Shown: positions 1-8,168 of the stretch, piece after piece
How positions within the stretch are numbered: the stretch's first letter is position 1
Layout of the letters: the number at the start of each line of letters is the position of its first letter
Assembly (NCBI GenBank): GCA_947307365.1
Contig: CAMZIY010000003.1
Span: 1 to 45,006 of the forward strand
Direction of reading: 5' to 3'
DNA: 45,006 bases
Source of the DNA: an uncultured Clostridia bacterium
Lineage (GTDB): Bacteria; Bacillota; Clostridia; Oscillospirales; Oscillospiraceae
Position numbers and translations under genes: made by a program
The notes under the pieces: model-generated
What the model was told of the DNA's origin: nothing
The model's database searches: none
The model's input: the letters and a program-made list of their open reading frames with translations, nothing else

Positions 1-330
1 CAGATTCTGCAGGGGGAAGAGGATGTTCTGCCGGACGGTCAGGTGGGGGTACAGGGCATAGTTCTGGAAGACCAGGCCAACGCCCCGGTTCTCCGGAGGG
101 AGATCCGTCACGTCGTCCTCGCCGAAGTAGATCCTGCCCGAAGTGGGTTTTTCCAGTCCGCAGATCAGATACAGGGCGGTACTTTTGCCGCAGCCGGAGG
201 GGCCCAGCAGGCCTACCAGTTCCCCATCCGGGATCTCAAAGGTGAAATCGTTCACCGCGACGGTCCCCTGCTTGACCTTCCGGTCCCGGGAGGGGAAGAC
301 CTTGGTGAGGTGTTCAAGGATCACGTTCAT
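1..330 (-). CDS. ABC transporter ATP-binding protein, partial (MalK/PotA-like)
   Basis: Only the N-terminal 110 residues lie in the window; the gene runs off the left edge. The protein begins MNVILEHLTK and shows the Walker A motif GPSGCGKST followed by the Q-loop FQNYALYPHLTV, the form typical of the importer ATPases of the sugar, spermidine and iron families (MalK/UgpC/PotA/FbpC). It would energise uptake of a small solute at the cytoplasmic face of the membrane. The substrate cannot be told because the C-terminal regulatory domain and the permease genes are outside the window. A consensus promoter on the same strand lies 46 bases upstream. The ribosome-binding site is weak (GGAAGAAG). Confidence 0.9.
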   Translation of the reverse strand, partial: MNVILEHLTKVFPSRDRKVKQGTVAVNDFTFEIPDGELVGLLGPSGCGKSTALYLICGLEKPTSGRIYFGEDDVTDLPPENRGVGLVFQNYALYPHLTVRQNILFPLQNL

Positions 331-375
331 ATCATCGCTTCTTCCGCTTATTAAATCATGTAAATAGGTAATTGA

Positions 376-404
376 ATCATAGCATAATCGGGCTGTCGGG
401 ACAA
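376..404 (-). promoter_or_regulatory. Promoter of the ABC ATPase gene
   Basis: Read on the minus strand: TTGTCC (399-404), 17-base spacer, TATGAT (376-381). It is divergent from the aromatic operon promoter at 440-468. Confidence 0.7.
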
Positions 405-439
405 TACCGTGCCTCGTTGGAAAAAAGCAGAAATCGGGA

Positions 440-468
440 TTGACATTTACGATTTAAAACGCTATAAT
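440..468 (+). promoter_or_regulatory. Promoter of the aromatic amino acid operon
   Basis: A perfect sigma-A type promoter: TTGACA at 440-445, a 17-base spacer, TATAAT at 463-468. Transcription would start near 475, about 200 bases before aroF, leaving room for the leader peptide and attenuator. Confidence 0.9.
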
Positions 469-498
469 CTATCCAACCTGTTTTTGGAGGACAGCTTG

Positions 499-585
499 AT
501 GCGTTTCATCAGCGGCAGCAGCTTTTATTTTTGGTACTATTCCTTTGCTGAGAAAAGGAATAGCGCTTTGTGCTGCCGTTTCTGA
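499..585 (+). CDS. Aromatic-rich leader peptide of the shikimate operon
   Basis: This 28-codon reading frame begins with ATG at 499, eight bases after a GGAGG (486-490), and ends at TGA 583-585. Codons 9-16 (523-546) read FYFWYYSF, so seven of eight successive codons specify Phe, Tyr or Trp. It lies between a consensus promoter and an intrinsic terminator, upstream of genes that make exactly these amino acids. This is the arrangement of classical attenuator leader peptides such as pheL and trpL of enterobacteria. The inferred role is to sense charged tRNA-Phe/Tyr/Trp by ribosome stalling, not to act as a protein. Confidence 0.82.
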   Translation: MRFISGSSFYFWYYSFAEKRNSALCCRF

Positions 586-640
586 ACCGCCCTTTTCCCG
601 TTCGGCCGACTGCACAGCGCGTATGCTGGGCAGTCTTTTT
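513..640 (+). promoter_or_regulatory. Transcription attenuator, alternative RNA structures
   Basis: Three helices can be drawn. CGGCAGCA (513-520) pairs perfectly with TGCTGCCG (571-578). ATTCCTTT (539-546) pairs with AAAGGAAT (554-561). GCGCT-tt-GTGC (563-573) can pair with GCACAGCGC (612-620), the left arm of the terminator, and so can act as antiterminator. A ribosome stalled on codons 523-546 would block the first two helices and free 563-573. A ribosome at the stop codon (583) would cover 563-573 and let the terminator form. The pairings are seen; the mechanism is inferred. Confidence 0.65.
608..640 (+). terminator. Attenuator terminator before aroF
   Basis: GACTGC (608-613), A, CAGC (615-618), loop GCGTAT, GCTG (625-628), G, GCAGTC (630-635), then TTTTT (636-640). 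This is a strong intrinsic terminator only 33 bases before the aroF start. Confidence 0.88.
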
Positions 641-672
641 CTTTATCCAAATCGAAGTAAGGAGAATGCGTT

Positions 673-1674
673 ATGATCGCCGTATTGAAACCCAATACCT
701 CCCCGGAACAGAGGGAACATCTAATCAAATGGCTGAAAACCATGGTCGCGGACGTGCATATTTCCGAGGGAAAGGCCTATACGGTCCTGGGTCTGGTGGG
801 TGATACCAGCCGCATCGACCCGGAACTGCTGGAAAGCCTGGATATCGTGGAATCGGTTCAGCGGGTCAGCGAAGCTTATAAAAAATGCAGCCGCCAGTTC
901 CATCCGGAGGACACGGTGGTAGAAGTGGGGAAGGCGCGGATCGGCGCAGAATTCTGCATCATCGCCGGTCCCTGCTCCGTGGAGAACGAAGCGCAGATCA
1001 TCGACGTGGCGAAGCGGGTGAAGGACGCCGGAGCCGACGTGCTCCGGGGCGGCGCCTTTAAGCCCCGCACCTCTCCCTATGATTTCCAGGGCCTGAAGGG
1101 GGAGGGCCTCCGGCTCCTGAGCGAGGCAAAGAAAGCCACCGGACTGCCCCTGGTCAGCGAGATCATGAGCATCGATACCCTGGACCTGTTTGAGGACGTG
1201 GATATCATCCAGGTAGGCGCCCGGAATATGCAGAACTTCGATCTGCTGAAGGAGCTGGGGCATCTGGACCGGCCCATCCTGCTGAAGCGGGGGCTGGCCA
1301 GTACCTTGAAGGAGCTTCTGATGAGCGCGGAGTACATCATGGCCGGGGGCAATGAGAAGATCATCCTCTGCGAACGGGGCATCCGCACCTATGAGACCAT
1401 GACCCGGAATACGCTGGATCTTTCCGCGGTGCCCGTGCTGCAGGAGCGGACCCATCTGCCGGTGATCGTGGATCCCAGCCATGCCACAGGCCTCAGCCGT
1501 CTGGTGCCCCCCATGGCCCTGGCCGCCGCGGCGGCGGGTGCGGACGGGATCATGGTGGAGGTGCATAACGACCCGGCCCACGCGCTGTGCGACGGAGCCC
1601 AGTCCCTGACGCCGGAGCAGTTTGCGAACCTGAGCGGACGGGTCAGAAAGCTGCTGGAGGCGATGCGCGCATGA
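673..1674 (+). CDS. aroF: 3-deoxy-7-phosphoheptulonate (DAHP) synthase, type I-beta
   Basis: Catalyses the first shikimate step, joining phosphoenolpyruvate and erythrose 4-phosphate. The 333-residue protein has an N-terminal ferredoxin-like domain (about residues 1-70), as in the Thermotoga-type enzyme where it mediates Phe/Tyr feedback, then the barrel with AGPCSVE (98-104) and FKPRTSPY (129-136). The start at 673 has AAGGAG 9 bases upstream. It is the first gene of a nine-gene operon and overlaps tyrA by ATGA. Two layers of control are therefore likely: attenuation in the leader and allosteric inhibition through the N-terminal domain; the second is inferred from the family. Confidence 0.96.
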   Translation: MIAVLKPNTSPEQREHLIKWLKTMVADVHISEGKAYTVLGLVGDTSRIDPELLESLDIVESVQRVSEAYKKCSRQFHPEDTVVEVGKARIGAEFCIIAGPCSVENEAQIIDVAKRVKDAGADVLRGGAFKPRTSPYDFQGLKGEGLRLLSEAKKATGLPLVSEIMSIDTLDLFEDVDIIQVGARNMQNFDLLKELGHLDRPILLKRGLASTLKELLMSAEYIMAGGNEKIILCERGIRTYETMTRNTLDLSAVPVLQERTHLPVIVDPSHATGLSRLVPPMALAAAAAGADGIMVEVHNDPAHALCDGAQSLTPEQFANLSGRVRKLLEAMRA

Positions 1675-2507
1675 CGGTAGGCATCGTTGGCCTTGGACTC
1701 ATCGGGGGCTCCATGGCGAAGGCTTTTTCCCGGGCGGAGGGAGTCCGGGTGCTGGGACTGGATACGGACAGGAGCATCCTGGGGTTTGCCATTCTGTCGG
1801 GGGCTGTGTCGGAGGAACTCACCCGGGAGAATCAGGCGGACTGCGATCTGCTGCTCCTGGCGACGTACCCGCAGGCTGCGGAGGATTACCTCCGGAGGGA
1901 GGCCCCCTTTCTTCCGAAGGATATGGTCGTGATGGACTGCCTGGGGACCAAGCGCCCGATCTGCGCCGCAGCGTTTCCCCTGGCGGAAAAATACGGGTTC
2001 ACCTTCGTGGGCGGACATCCCATGGCAGGCACCCATCATTCCGGTTTCAAATATGCCCGGGATAACCTGTTCCACGGGGCGCCCATGGTCCTGGTCCCCC
2101 CCGCGCATTTCGATATGGAACTGCTGGAGCGGGTGAAAACGCTCCTGGCCCCTCTGGGCTTCGGCTCTTTCTCCGTCACCACGGCGGAGCAGCATGACGA
2201 GATGATCGCCTTTACCTCCCAGATGCCCCATCTGGTTTCCAACGCCTATATCAAGAGTCCCACGGCTGCGGGGCACAGGGGGTTCTCAGCGGGGAGCTAC
2301 AAGGATATGACCCGGGTAGCCTGGCTGAAGCCGGAGATGTGGACGGAGCTGTTCCTGGAGAATCGGGACAATCTCCTGCGGGAACTGGATTCCTTTATGG
2401 GGAATCTGGAAAAGTACAGGAAGGCGTTGGAATCCCGGGACGGCGAGACCCTGCAGCATCTCCTGGAGGAAGGCTGCAGACGGAAAATGGAGATCGACGG
2501 AAGATGA
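1671..2507 (+). CDS. tyrA: Prephenate dehydrogenase
   Basis: Converts prephenate to 4-hydroxyphenylpyruvate on the way to tyrosine. The 278-residue protein starts MTVGIVGLGLIGGS, a Rossmann GxGxxG, and has GGHPMAGTHHSGF (114-126) with the conserved His of the family. The start at 1671 is chosen because it overlaps the aroF stop (ATGA) and puts the nucleotide-binding motif at the N-terminus; an upstream in-frame extension would run inside aroF. There is no fused chorismate mutase and no C-terminal ACT domain. It overlaps aroB by ATGA. Confidence 0.95.
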   Translation: MTVGIVGLGLIGGSMAKAFSRAEGVRVLGLDTDRSILGFAILSGAVSEELTRENQADCDLLLLATYPQAAEDYLRREAPFLPKDMVVMDCLGTKRPICAAAFPLAEKYGFTFVGGHPMAGTHHSGFKYARDNLFHGAPMVLVPPAHFDMELLERVKTLLAPLGFGSFSVTTAEQHDEMIAFTSQMPHLVSNAYIKSPTAAGHRGFSAGSYKDMTRVAWLKPEMWTELFLENRDNLLRELDSFMGNLEKYRKALESRDGETLQHLLEEGCRRKMEIDGR

Positions 2508-3565
2508 GCACGGTCGTCATTCCCGCTTCCCGCACCTATGAGGTGCAGATCGAGGACCGGCTTCCCGCAGATGCGGGGGAGCGGGTCCGGGCAGCCGTGC
2601 CCGGCGCCGCCCGGGCGGCGATCCTGGCGGATGATACGGTCTGGGGCCTGTACGGACAGGAACTGGAGGATCGCCTCACCGGAGAGGGGTTGACGGTGTC
2701 CCGCCATGTATTTCCCCATGGGGAAGCCTCCAAAAACGCATCCGTCTATATCGGGATCCTGGAATGGCTCAGCCGATGCCGGATAGACCGGCAGGACGTG
2801 CTGCTGGCCCTGGGCGGCGGGGTCACGGGGGATCTGGGGGGCTTTGCCGCCGCCACTTACCTCCGGGGCATCGCCTATGTCCAGGTACCCACCACCCTGC
2901 TGGCTATGGTGGATTCCTCCGTGGGCGGAAAGACCGCGATCGATCTGAGCGCAGGAAAGAATCTGGCAGGGGCCTTCTGGCAGCCCAGCCTGGTCCTGTG
3001 CGGCTGCTCGGCGCTGGATACGCTGCCCCGGGAGACGCTGGCGGACGGCTGCGCAGAGGTGGTGAAATACGGCGTTCTATGCGACCCGGAGCTGTTCCTC
3101 CATCTGGAGGAACGGGGACTGGATTTCCACCGCTCCTGGACAGTGGAGCACTGCGTGCGGGACAAACAGGGCTTTGTCAGCCGGGATGAATTCGACCGGG
3201 GGGCAAGAAAACTCCTGAACCTGGGCCATACTCTGGGTCATGCCTTGGAGCAGCGCAGCGGCTTTACCCTCAGCCACGGCCGGGGCGTGAGCATCGGCAT
3301 GGCGGCAGTGACGAGAGCCGCCGCCGCCCGGGGCTGGTGTCCGGCGGATCTGCCCGGGAGGCTGGAGCGCCTGCTGGAGAAGCTGGAGCTGCCTGTCCGT
3401 TCCCCCTGGCCGGCGGAAGACCTGGAGGAATTCATGCTGGCGGATAAGAAATGGAGCGGATCCCGGGTGGACGTGATCGTGCCCGAGGAATTGGGCCGCT
3501 GCGGGATCCGGCCTATGGATCGGCAGGAACTCATGGATTTCATGGAAGCGGGGTGCCGGGGATGA
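2504..3565 (+). CDS. aroB: 3-dehydroquinate synthase
   Basis: Second shikimate step, cyclising DAHP to 3-dehydroquinate with NAD and a divalent metal. 353 residues, usual length. Visible motifs are GGGVTGD (104-110), the VDSSVGGKT stretch (136-144), and the likely metal ligands E185, H242 and H258 (in CAEVVKYG, GHTLGHALE and SHGRG). The start at 2504 overlaps the tyrA stop (ATGA), and the gene overlaps aroA in the same way. Confidence 0.96.
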   Translation: MSTVVIPASRTYEVQIEDRLPADAGERVRAAVPGAARAAILADDTVWGLYGQELEDRLTGEGLTVSRHVFPHGEASKNASVYIGILEWLSRCRIDRQDVLLALGGGVTGDLGGFAAATYLRGIAYVQVPTTLLAMVDSSVGGKTAIDLSAGKNLAGAFWQPSLVLCGCSALDTLPRETLADGCAEVVKYGVLCDPELFLHLEERGLDFHRSWTVEHCVRDKQGFVSRDEFDRGARKLLNLGHTLGHALEQRSGFTLSHGRGVSIGMAAVTRAAAARGWCPADLPGRLERLLEKLELPVRSPWPAEDLEEFMLADKKWSGSRVDVIVPEELGRCGIRPMDRQELMDFMEAGCRG

Positions 3566-4788
3566 GAGTGATCATTCAGCCCGGGCCTCTGGCGGGAGAA
3601 TTAAGGGCTGTCCCATCCAAGTCGCAGGCTCATCGCCTCCTGATCTGCGCCGCCCTGGCGGACAGGCCCACGGTGCTGGAGTGCGGCGTGCTGAACAAAG
3701 ATATCGAGGCCACCGCCTCCTGTCTTCAGGCTATGGGGGCGGAGGTGCAGTATCGCTGCGGAGCATTTCGCATCGTCCCGATCCGGACGGCCCCCCGCGG
3801 CGCGGTGCTGGACTGCGGGGAAAGCGGCAGCACCCTGCGTTTTCTTCTGCCCGTGGTCTGCGCCTTGGGCGGGGAGGGACGCTTCCTCCTGCGGGGCAGA
3901 CTGCCGGAGCGGCCCCTCTCCCCCCTGTGGGAGGAACTGGAACGGCACGGAGCGGTGCTCGGCAGGCCCGCCCGGGATGCCGTCGCCTTCACCGGGCGAC
4001 TGGGATCGGGCGCTTATTCCATTCCCGGGGATATCTCCTCCCAGTATATCAGCGGCCTGCTCTTTGCCCTGCCCCTGCTGGAAGGGGAGAGCGTACTGAT
4101 CCCCACCGGCAGGCTGGAATCCGCCGGGTATCTGAAAATGACGAAACAGGCGCAGGCCCTGTTCGGCCTGCGTTGGTCCGGGGAACAGGCGGGGGAGAAC
4201 TGGCGGCTCGTCTCCGGCGGCGGTTACCGTTCCCCCGGCCGGGCAGAGGTGGAAGGAGACTGGTCCGGCGCCTCCTTCTGGCTGGCGGCGGATGCGCTGA
4301 GCAACGGGAAGATCCGGATCACGGGCCTGGATCCGGATTCCGCCCAGGGAGACAGGATGGCTGCGGAGCTGATCCCCCGTATCCGATCGGGCGGCGCGGT
4401 GATCGACGCGGGGAATATCCCGGATCTGGTGCCCCCGCTGGCTGCGGTGGCTGCCGCCAGCCCGGGGGAAACACGGTTCGTCAACGCCGGGAGGCTCCGG
4501 CTGAAGGAAAGCGACCGGCTGCAGAGCGTCTGCACCATGCTGAATGCCCTGGGTGCGGAGGCAGAGGAGAAGCCGGAGGAACTGATCGTCAGGGGAAAGG
4601 AGATCCTGCGGGGCGGCGTGGTGGACAGTTGCCGGGATCATCGGATCGCCATGAGCGCCGCCGTTGCGGCGCTGGCCTGCCGGGAATCGGTGACCATCCT
4701 GGGGGCGGAGTCGGTGGAGAAATCCTATCCCGCCTTCTGGGAGGATTACCGCCGTCTGGGCGGCAGCATTCAGGAGGTGAAAGCATGA
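3562..4788 (+). CDS. aroA: 5-enolpyruvylshikimate-3-phosphate synthase
   Basis: Transfers enolpyruvyl from PEP to shikimate 3-phosphate. The 408-residue protein begins MRVIIQPGPLAGELRAVPSKS with the conserved Lys20-Ser21 pair, has a PEP-loop of the form CGESGSTLRF (85-94), and LKESDR near residue 314. It is slightly shorter than the enterobacterial enzyme (about 427). The start at 3562 overlaps the aroB stop by ATGA; the longer in-frame opening to 3451 lies within aroB. It overlaps aroC by ATGA. Confidence 0.96.
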   Translation: MRVIIQPGPLAGELRAVPSKSQAHRLLICAALADRPTVLECGVLNKDIEATASCLQAMGAEVQYRCGAFRIVPIRTAPRGAVLDCGESGSTLRFLLPVVCALGGEGRFLLRGRLPERPLSPLWEELERHGAVLGRPARDAVAFTGRLGSGAYSIPGDISSQYISGLLFALPLLEGESVLIPTGRLESAGYLKMTKQAQALFGLRWSGEQAGENWRLVSGGGYRSPGRAEVEGDWSGASFWLAADALSNGKIRITGLDPDSAQGDRMAAELIPRIRSGGAVIDAGNIPDLVPPLAAVAAASPGETRFVNAGRLRLKESDRLQSVCTMLNALGAEAEEKPEELIVRGKEILRGGVVDSCRDHRIAMSAAVAALACRESVTILGAESVEKSYPAFWEDYRRLGGSIQEVKA

Positions 4789-5810
4789 GCAACAGCTTCG
4801 GCAATCTGTATCGATTTACGATCTTCGGCCAGTCCCACGCCCCGGCCATCGGGGTGACCATCGAGGGACTGCCTGCGAGGGCTCCTGTGGATCTGACGGT
4901 CCTGCAGGCCTTCCTTGACCGGCGGGCTCCGGGGAAAAGCCCCCTGTCCACCGCCCGGAAAGAGGAGGATATCCCGGAGCTTCTCTCCGGCCTGGGGCCG
5001 GAAGGAAGGACCTGCGGCGCGCCCCTGACCTTCCTCATCCGCAACGGGGATACCCGATCCGGCGACTATGAGCAGCTTCGGTTTGTCCCTCGGCCGGGAC
5101 ATGCGGATCTCCCCGCCATGCTCCGCTTCGGGGCGGATCGGGATTACCTGGGGGGCGGGCAGTTTTCCGGCCGCCTTACCGCGCCGCTGTGCATCGCCGG
5201 CGGGATCGCCCTCCAGCAGCTGGAGATCATGGGGATCCGGGCGGAGGCGAAGATCCTCAGCATCGGCGGGGAGAAGGATCCGGAGCGGTTCGAGGAGACC
5301 ATCCTCGCAGCCGCCGGAGAGGGAGACAGCGTTGGCGGCGTGATCGAATGCACGATTCGGGGCTGCCCCCCGGGGATCGGCGAGCCCATGTTCGGCGGCC
5401 TCGAAAACCGCATCGCCCAGGCGGTGTTCGGGATCCCCGCAGTAAAGGGGATCGAGTTCGGCGCGGGTTTCCGGGCAGCGGAGATGACCGGAAGCGCCTG
5501 CAACGACCCCTTTGTCCCCGGACCGGAGGGAAGCATCCGGATGGAGAGCAACAACCACGGCGGCATCCTGGGAGGAATGAGCACAGGGATGCCCATCGTC
5601 TTCCGGGCGGCGGTGAAACCCACGCCTTCCATCGCCCTGGAGCAGCGCAGCGTGGATATCCGCACCGGGGAACCGGTGCCTCTGCGTATCGGCGGAAGAC
5701 ACGATCCCTGCATCGTGCCCAGAGCCGTACCCTGTATGGAGGCGGCTGCCGCGGCAGCCCTGTATGACGCCATATTGGAAAGGAGATGTTCACAGGATGG
5801 ATCTATCTGA
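4785..5810 (+). CDS. aroC: Chorismate synthase
   Basis: Last common step, an FMN-dependent elimination giving chorismate. The 341-residue protein shows the family signature GQSHAPAIGVTIEG near the N-terminus and the C-terminal GRHDPCIVPRA. The start at 4785 overlaps the aroA stop by ATGA. The 3' end overlaps pheA by 14 bases, and the last residues of AroC carry the pheA ribosome-binding site. It is a little shorter than the 350-390 residues usual for the family, with the core intact. Confidence 0.95.
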   Translation: MSNSFGNLYRFTIFGQSHAPAIGVTIEGLPARAPVDLTVLQAFLDRRAPGKSPLSTARKEEDIPELLSGLGPEGRTCGAPLTFLIRNGDTRSGDYEQLRFVPRPGHADLPAMLRFGADRDYLGGGQFSGRLTAPLCIAGGIALQQLEIMGIRAEAKILSIGGEKDPERFEETILAAAGEGDSVGGVIECTIRGCPPGIGEPMFGGLENRIAQAVFGIPAVKGIEFGAGFRAAEMTGSACNDPFVPGPEGSIRMESNNHGGILGGMSTGMPIVFRAAVKPTPSIALEQRSVDIRTGEPVPLRIGGRHDPCIVPRAVPCMEAAAAAALYDAILERRCSQDGSI

Positions 5811-6939
5811 GGCCAGAATGAAGATCGACGAGATCGATAAGCAGCTGGTGGACCTGTTCTGCCGGAGAATGGCGGTGAGCAGGGACTTGGCGGCCTGGAA
5901 GAAGGAAAAGGGCCTGCCCTTGACGGACCCGGAGCGGGAACGGAAAAAACTGGTGGCAGTCACGCAGCAGGCGGGAGAGGAATTTCAGGGTTATACTGCC
6001 GCCCTGTATTCCCAGCTCTTTGACCTGAGCAAAGCCTACCAGGCCCAACTGAACCGGGGCAAAGCTCCTCTGTGCACCATGATCGAAGAGGCGATCGCCA
6101 AAACGCCGGAGGTCTTTCCGGAGTTTGCCCCCGTTGCCTGTCAGGGCGTGGAGGGGGCTTATTCCCAGGAAGCCTGCGAGAGACTTTTCTCCGTACCCAA
6201 TATCCTGTTCTTCAAAAATTTTGAGGGTGTTTTTACCGCCATTGAACAGGGCATGTGCCGGTATGGCGTCCTGCCCATCGAAAACAGCACCGCGGGCAGC
6301 GTGAACGCGGTGTACGACCTGATGATGCGCCACCGCTTCTACATCGTGCGCAGCGTGCGTCTGAAGGTGGAGCACTGTCTCCTGGCCCCCGCCGGGACGG
6401 AGCTGAAGGATCTGCGGGAGGTCGTTTCCCATGAGCAGGCGCTGAATCAGTGCGCGTCTTTCCTCAAAAGCCTGGGAGACGTGAAGCTCACGACGTTCGA
6501 AAACACCGCCGCGGCGGCCAAATACGTTGCCCAAAGCGGCAGAAAGGACGTAGCGGCCCTGTCCTCCCGGCACTGCGCGGCCCTGTACGGCCTCAACTGT
6601 CTGCGGGAATCCGTGCAGGATCAGGGCGGCAATTTTACCCGCTTCATCTGCATCGCCAGGGAACCGGAGATCTATCCCGGAGCGGATAAGACCAGCATCA
6701 TGGCGGTCACGCCCCATAAGCCCGGATCCCTGTATAAGCTTCTGGCCCGCTTTTTCAGTCTGGGGATCAATCTGACCAAGCTGGAGAGTCGGCCGCTGCC
6801 GGAGCGGGAATTCGAGTTCATGTTCTACTTCGATCTGGTGAAGCCCATCCGGGCTCCTCAGATGATCAGTCTCCTGGGTGATCTGGAAGGGCTCTGCGAG
6901 CGCTTCGAGTACCTGGGCAGCTATTCCGAGATCGTATGA
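5797..6939 (+). CDS. pheA: Bifunctional chorismate mutase / prephenate dehydratase (P-protein)
   Basis: Makes phenylpyruvate from chorismate in two steps. The 380-residue protein has an AroQ-type chorismate mutase domain (about 1-85, MDLSEARMKIDEIDKQLVDL), a prephenate dehydratase domain (about 110-288) with ENSTAGSV (162-169) and TRF (281-283), and a C-terminal ACT domain (about 298-372) with GSLYKLL and ESRP (330-333), the Phe-binding site of the family. The start at 5797 has AGGAG 11 bases upstream. Phe feedback inhibition is expected from the intact ACT motif. It overlaps aroEK by ATGA. Confidence 0.96.
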   Translation: MDLSEARMKIDEIDKQLVDLFCRRMAVSRDLAAWKKEKGLPLTDPERERKKLVAVTQQAGEEFQGYTAALYSQLFDLSKAYQAQLNRGKAPLCTMIEEAIAKTPEVFPEFAPVACQGVEGAYSQEACERLFSVPNILFFKNFEGVFTAIEQGMCRYGVLPIENSTAGSVNAVYDLMMRHRFYIVRSVRLKVEHCLLAPAGTELKDLREVVSHEQALNQCASFLKSLGDVKLTTFENTAAAAKYVAQSGRKDVAALSSRHCAALYGLNCLRESVQDQGGNFTRFICIAREPEIYPGADKTSIMAVTPHKPGSLYKLLARFFSLGINLTKLESRPLPEREFEFMFYFDLVKPIRAPQMISLLGDLEGLCERFEYLGSYSEIV

Positions 6940-8168
6940 CGAACCGCTTCGGCCTGCTGGGGGAGCATCTGGGCCACAGCTTTTCCCCCCAGATCCATGC
7001 CGTTCTGGGCTGCCCGGATTACGGCTTGTATGAGGTCGCGCCGGAGAAGCTGGCGGAGTTCCTGGAGACCACCCCTCTGCTGGGGATGAACGTCACCATT
7101 CCTTACAAGAAGGCGGTAGTTCCCCTGTGCGCGGCGCTGTCCCCGGCGGCAGAGCGCATCGGCAGCGTGAACACGCTCCGCCGCACTTCGGAGGGATGGT
7201 ACGGGGACAATACGGATTATGCGGGCTTCCGGTATATGCTCTCCTCCCTCGGCTTCGATCCGGCCGGGGAAAAAGCGGTGGTCTTCGGCACCGGAGGAGC
7301 CAGCGTCACCGCCTGTGCCGTGCTCCGGGACCTGGGAGCGGCGGAGGTGACGGCGATCTCCCGCACCGGGCCGGATCATTACGGAAATCTGGATCGACAT
7401 CGGGATGCCCGTCTGGTGGTGAACGCCACCCCCGTGGGCATGTATCCGGAGAACGGGAAAGCGGCGGCGAGCCTCCGGAGCTTTCCGGAATGCCGGGCCG
7501 TACTGGATCTGATCTATAATCCCGCCCGCACCGCCCTTCTTCTGGAAGCGGAGAAGCTGGGCATCCCATGCCGGAACGGCCTGGGGATGCTGGCGGCCCA
7601 GGCCCACGGCAGCGAGGAGGTTTTCCTGGGCCGTTCCCTGCCGGAGGACCTGATCGAAAAGGCTGCCGGGAGCGTGCGGAAGACCACGGAGAACCTGATC
7701 CTCATCGGCATGCCGGGCTGCGGGAAGACCCGGCTGGGGAAGCTGCTGGCCAGGGAGCTGGACCGCCCCTTCCTGGATGCGGATGAGGTGCTGACCCGGG
7801 AAGCCGGGCGAAGCCCGGCGGAGATCATCCGGCAGGAAGGGGAGGCGGCCTTCCGGGACCTGGAGACCCGGGTGCTGGCGGAGCTGGGTAAGGGTTCCGG
7901 CGCGGTCATCGCCACGGGAGGGGGCTGCGTGATGCGGCCGGAGAACCGGGACCTTCTGCGGCAGAACGGCAGGATCTTCTGGCTGCGGCGGGATCTGGGC
8001 AAGCTCCCGGTCTCCAACCGTCCCCTGAGCCAGAGCGTCGGGCCGGAAGAGCTGTATCGGAGGAGGAAGGATCTGTACGCCGCCTTCGCGGATCACCGGG
8101 TGGAGAATAACGGCAGCCCGAAGGCTGCCGCCAAGGAGATACTGGAGCTATGGGAAAAAAGCTGCTGA
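6936..8168 (+). CDS. aroEK: Fused shikimate dehydrogenase - shikimate kinase
   Basis: A 410-residue fusion of two consecutive pathway enzymes. Residues about 1-245 are shikimate dehydrogenase: SFSPQIHA (15-22), NVTIPYKK (52-59) with the catalytic Lys, NTDYAG (92-97), and the NADP loop GTGGAS (118-123). Residues about 252-410 are shikimate kinase: P-loop GMPGCGKT (258-265), DADEVL, GEAAFRDLE and ATGGGCV. Both active sites look intact. The start overlaps the pheA stop by ATGA and the 3' end overlaps aroQ by 19 bases. No single-domain aroE or aroK is seen in the operon. Confidence 0.95.
   Translation: MTNRFGLLGEHLGHSFSPQIHAVLGCPDYGLYEVAPEKLAEFLETTPLLGMNVTIPYKKAVVPLCAALSPAAERIGSVNTLRRTSEGWYGDNTDYAGFRYMLSSLGFDPAGEKAVVFGTGGASVTACAVLRDLGAAEVTAISRTGPDHYGNLDRHRDARLVVNATPVGMYPENGKAAASLRSFPECRAVLDLIYNPARTALLLEAEKLGIPCRNGLGMLAAQAHGSEEVFLGRSLPEDLIEKAAGSVRKTTENLILIGMPGCGKTRLGKLLARELDRPFLDADEVLTREAGRSPAEIIRQEGEAAFRDLETRVLAELGKGSGAVIATGGGCVMRPENRDLLRQNGRIFWLRRDLGKLPVSNRPLSQSVGPEELYRRRKDLYAAFADHRVENNGSPKAAAKEILELWEKSC

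Noticed and set aside
590..660. T-box or other riboswitch upstream of aroF
   Set aside because: No T-box sequence or specifier loop is seen, and the leader peptide with terminator explains the region.
721..1581. Long minus-strand open frame opposite aroF
   Set aside because: Its product is His/Gly/Arg-rich with no recognisable domain and lies wholly within a clear DAHP synthase; a high-GC shadow.
3681..4784. Long plus-strand frame in the aroA region running in frame into aroC
   Set aside because: The upstream part is Arg/Gly/Pro-rich and out of frame with aroA. The chorismate synthase homology begins exactly at ATG 4785, so no fusion.
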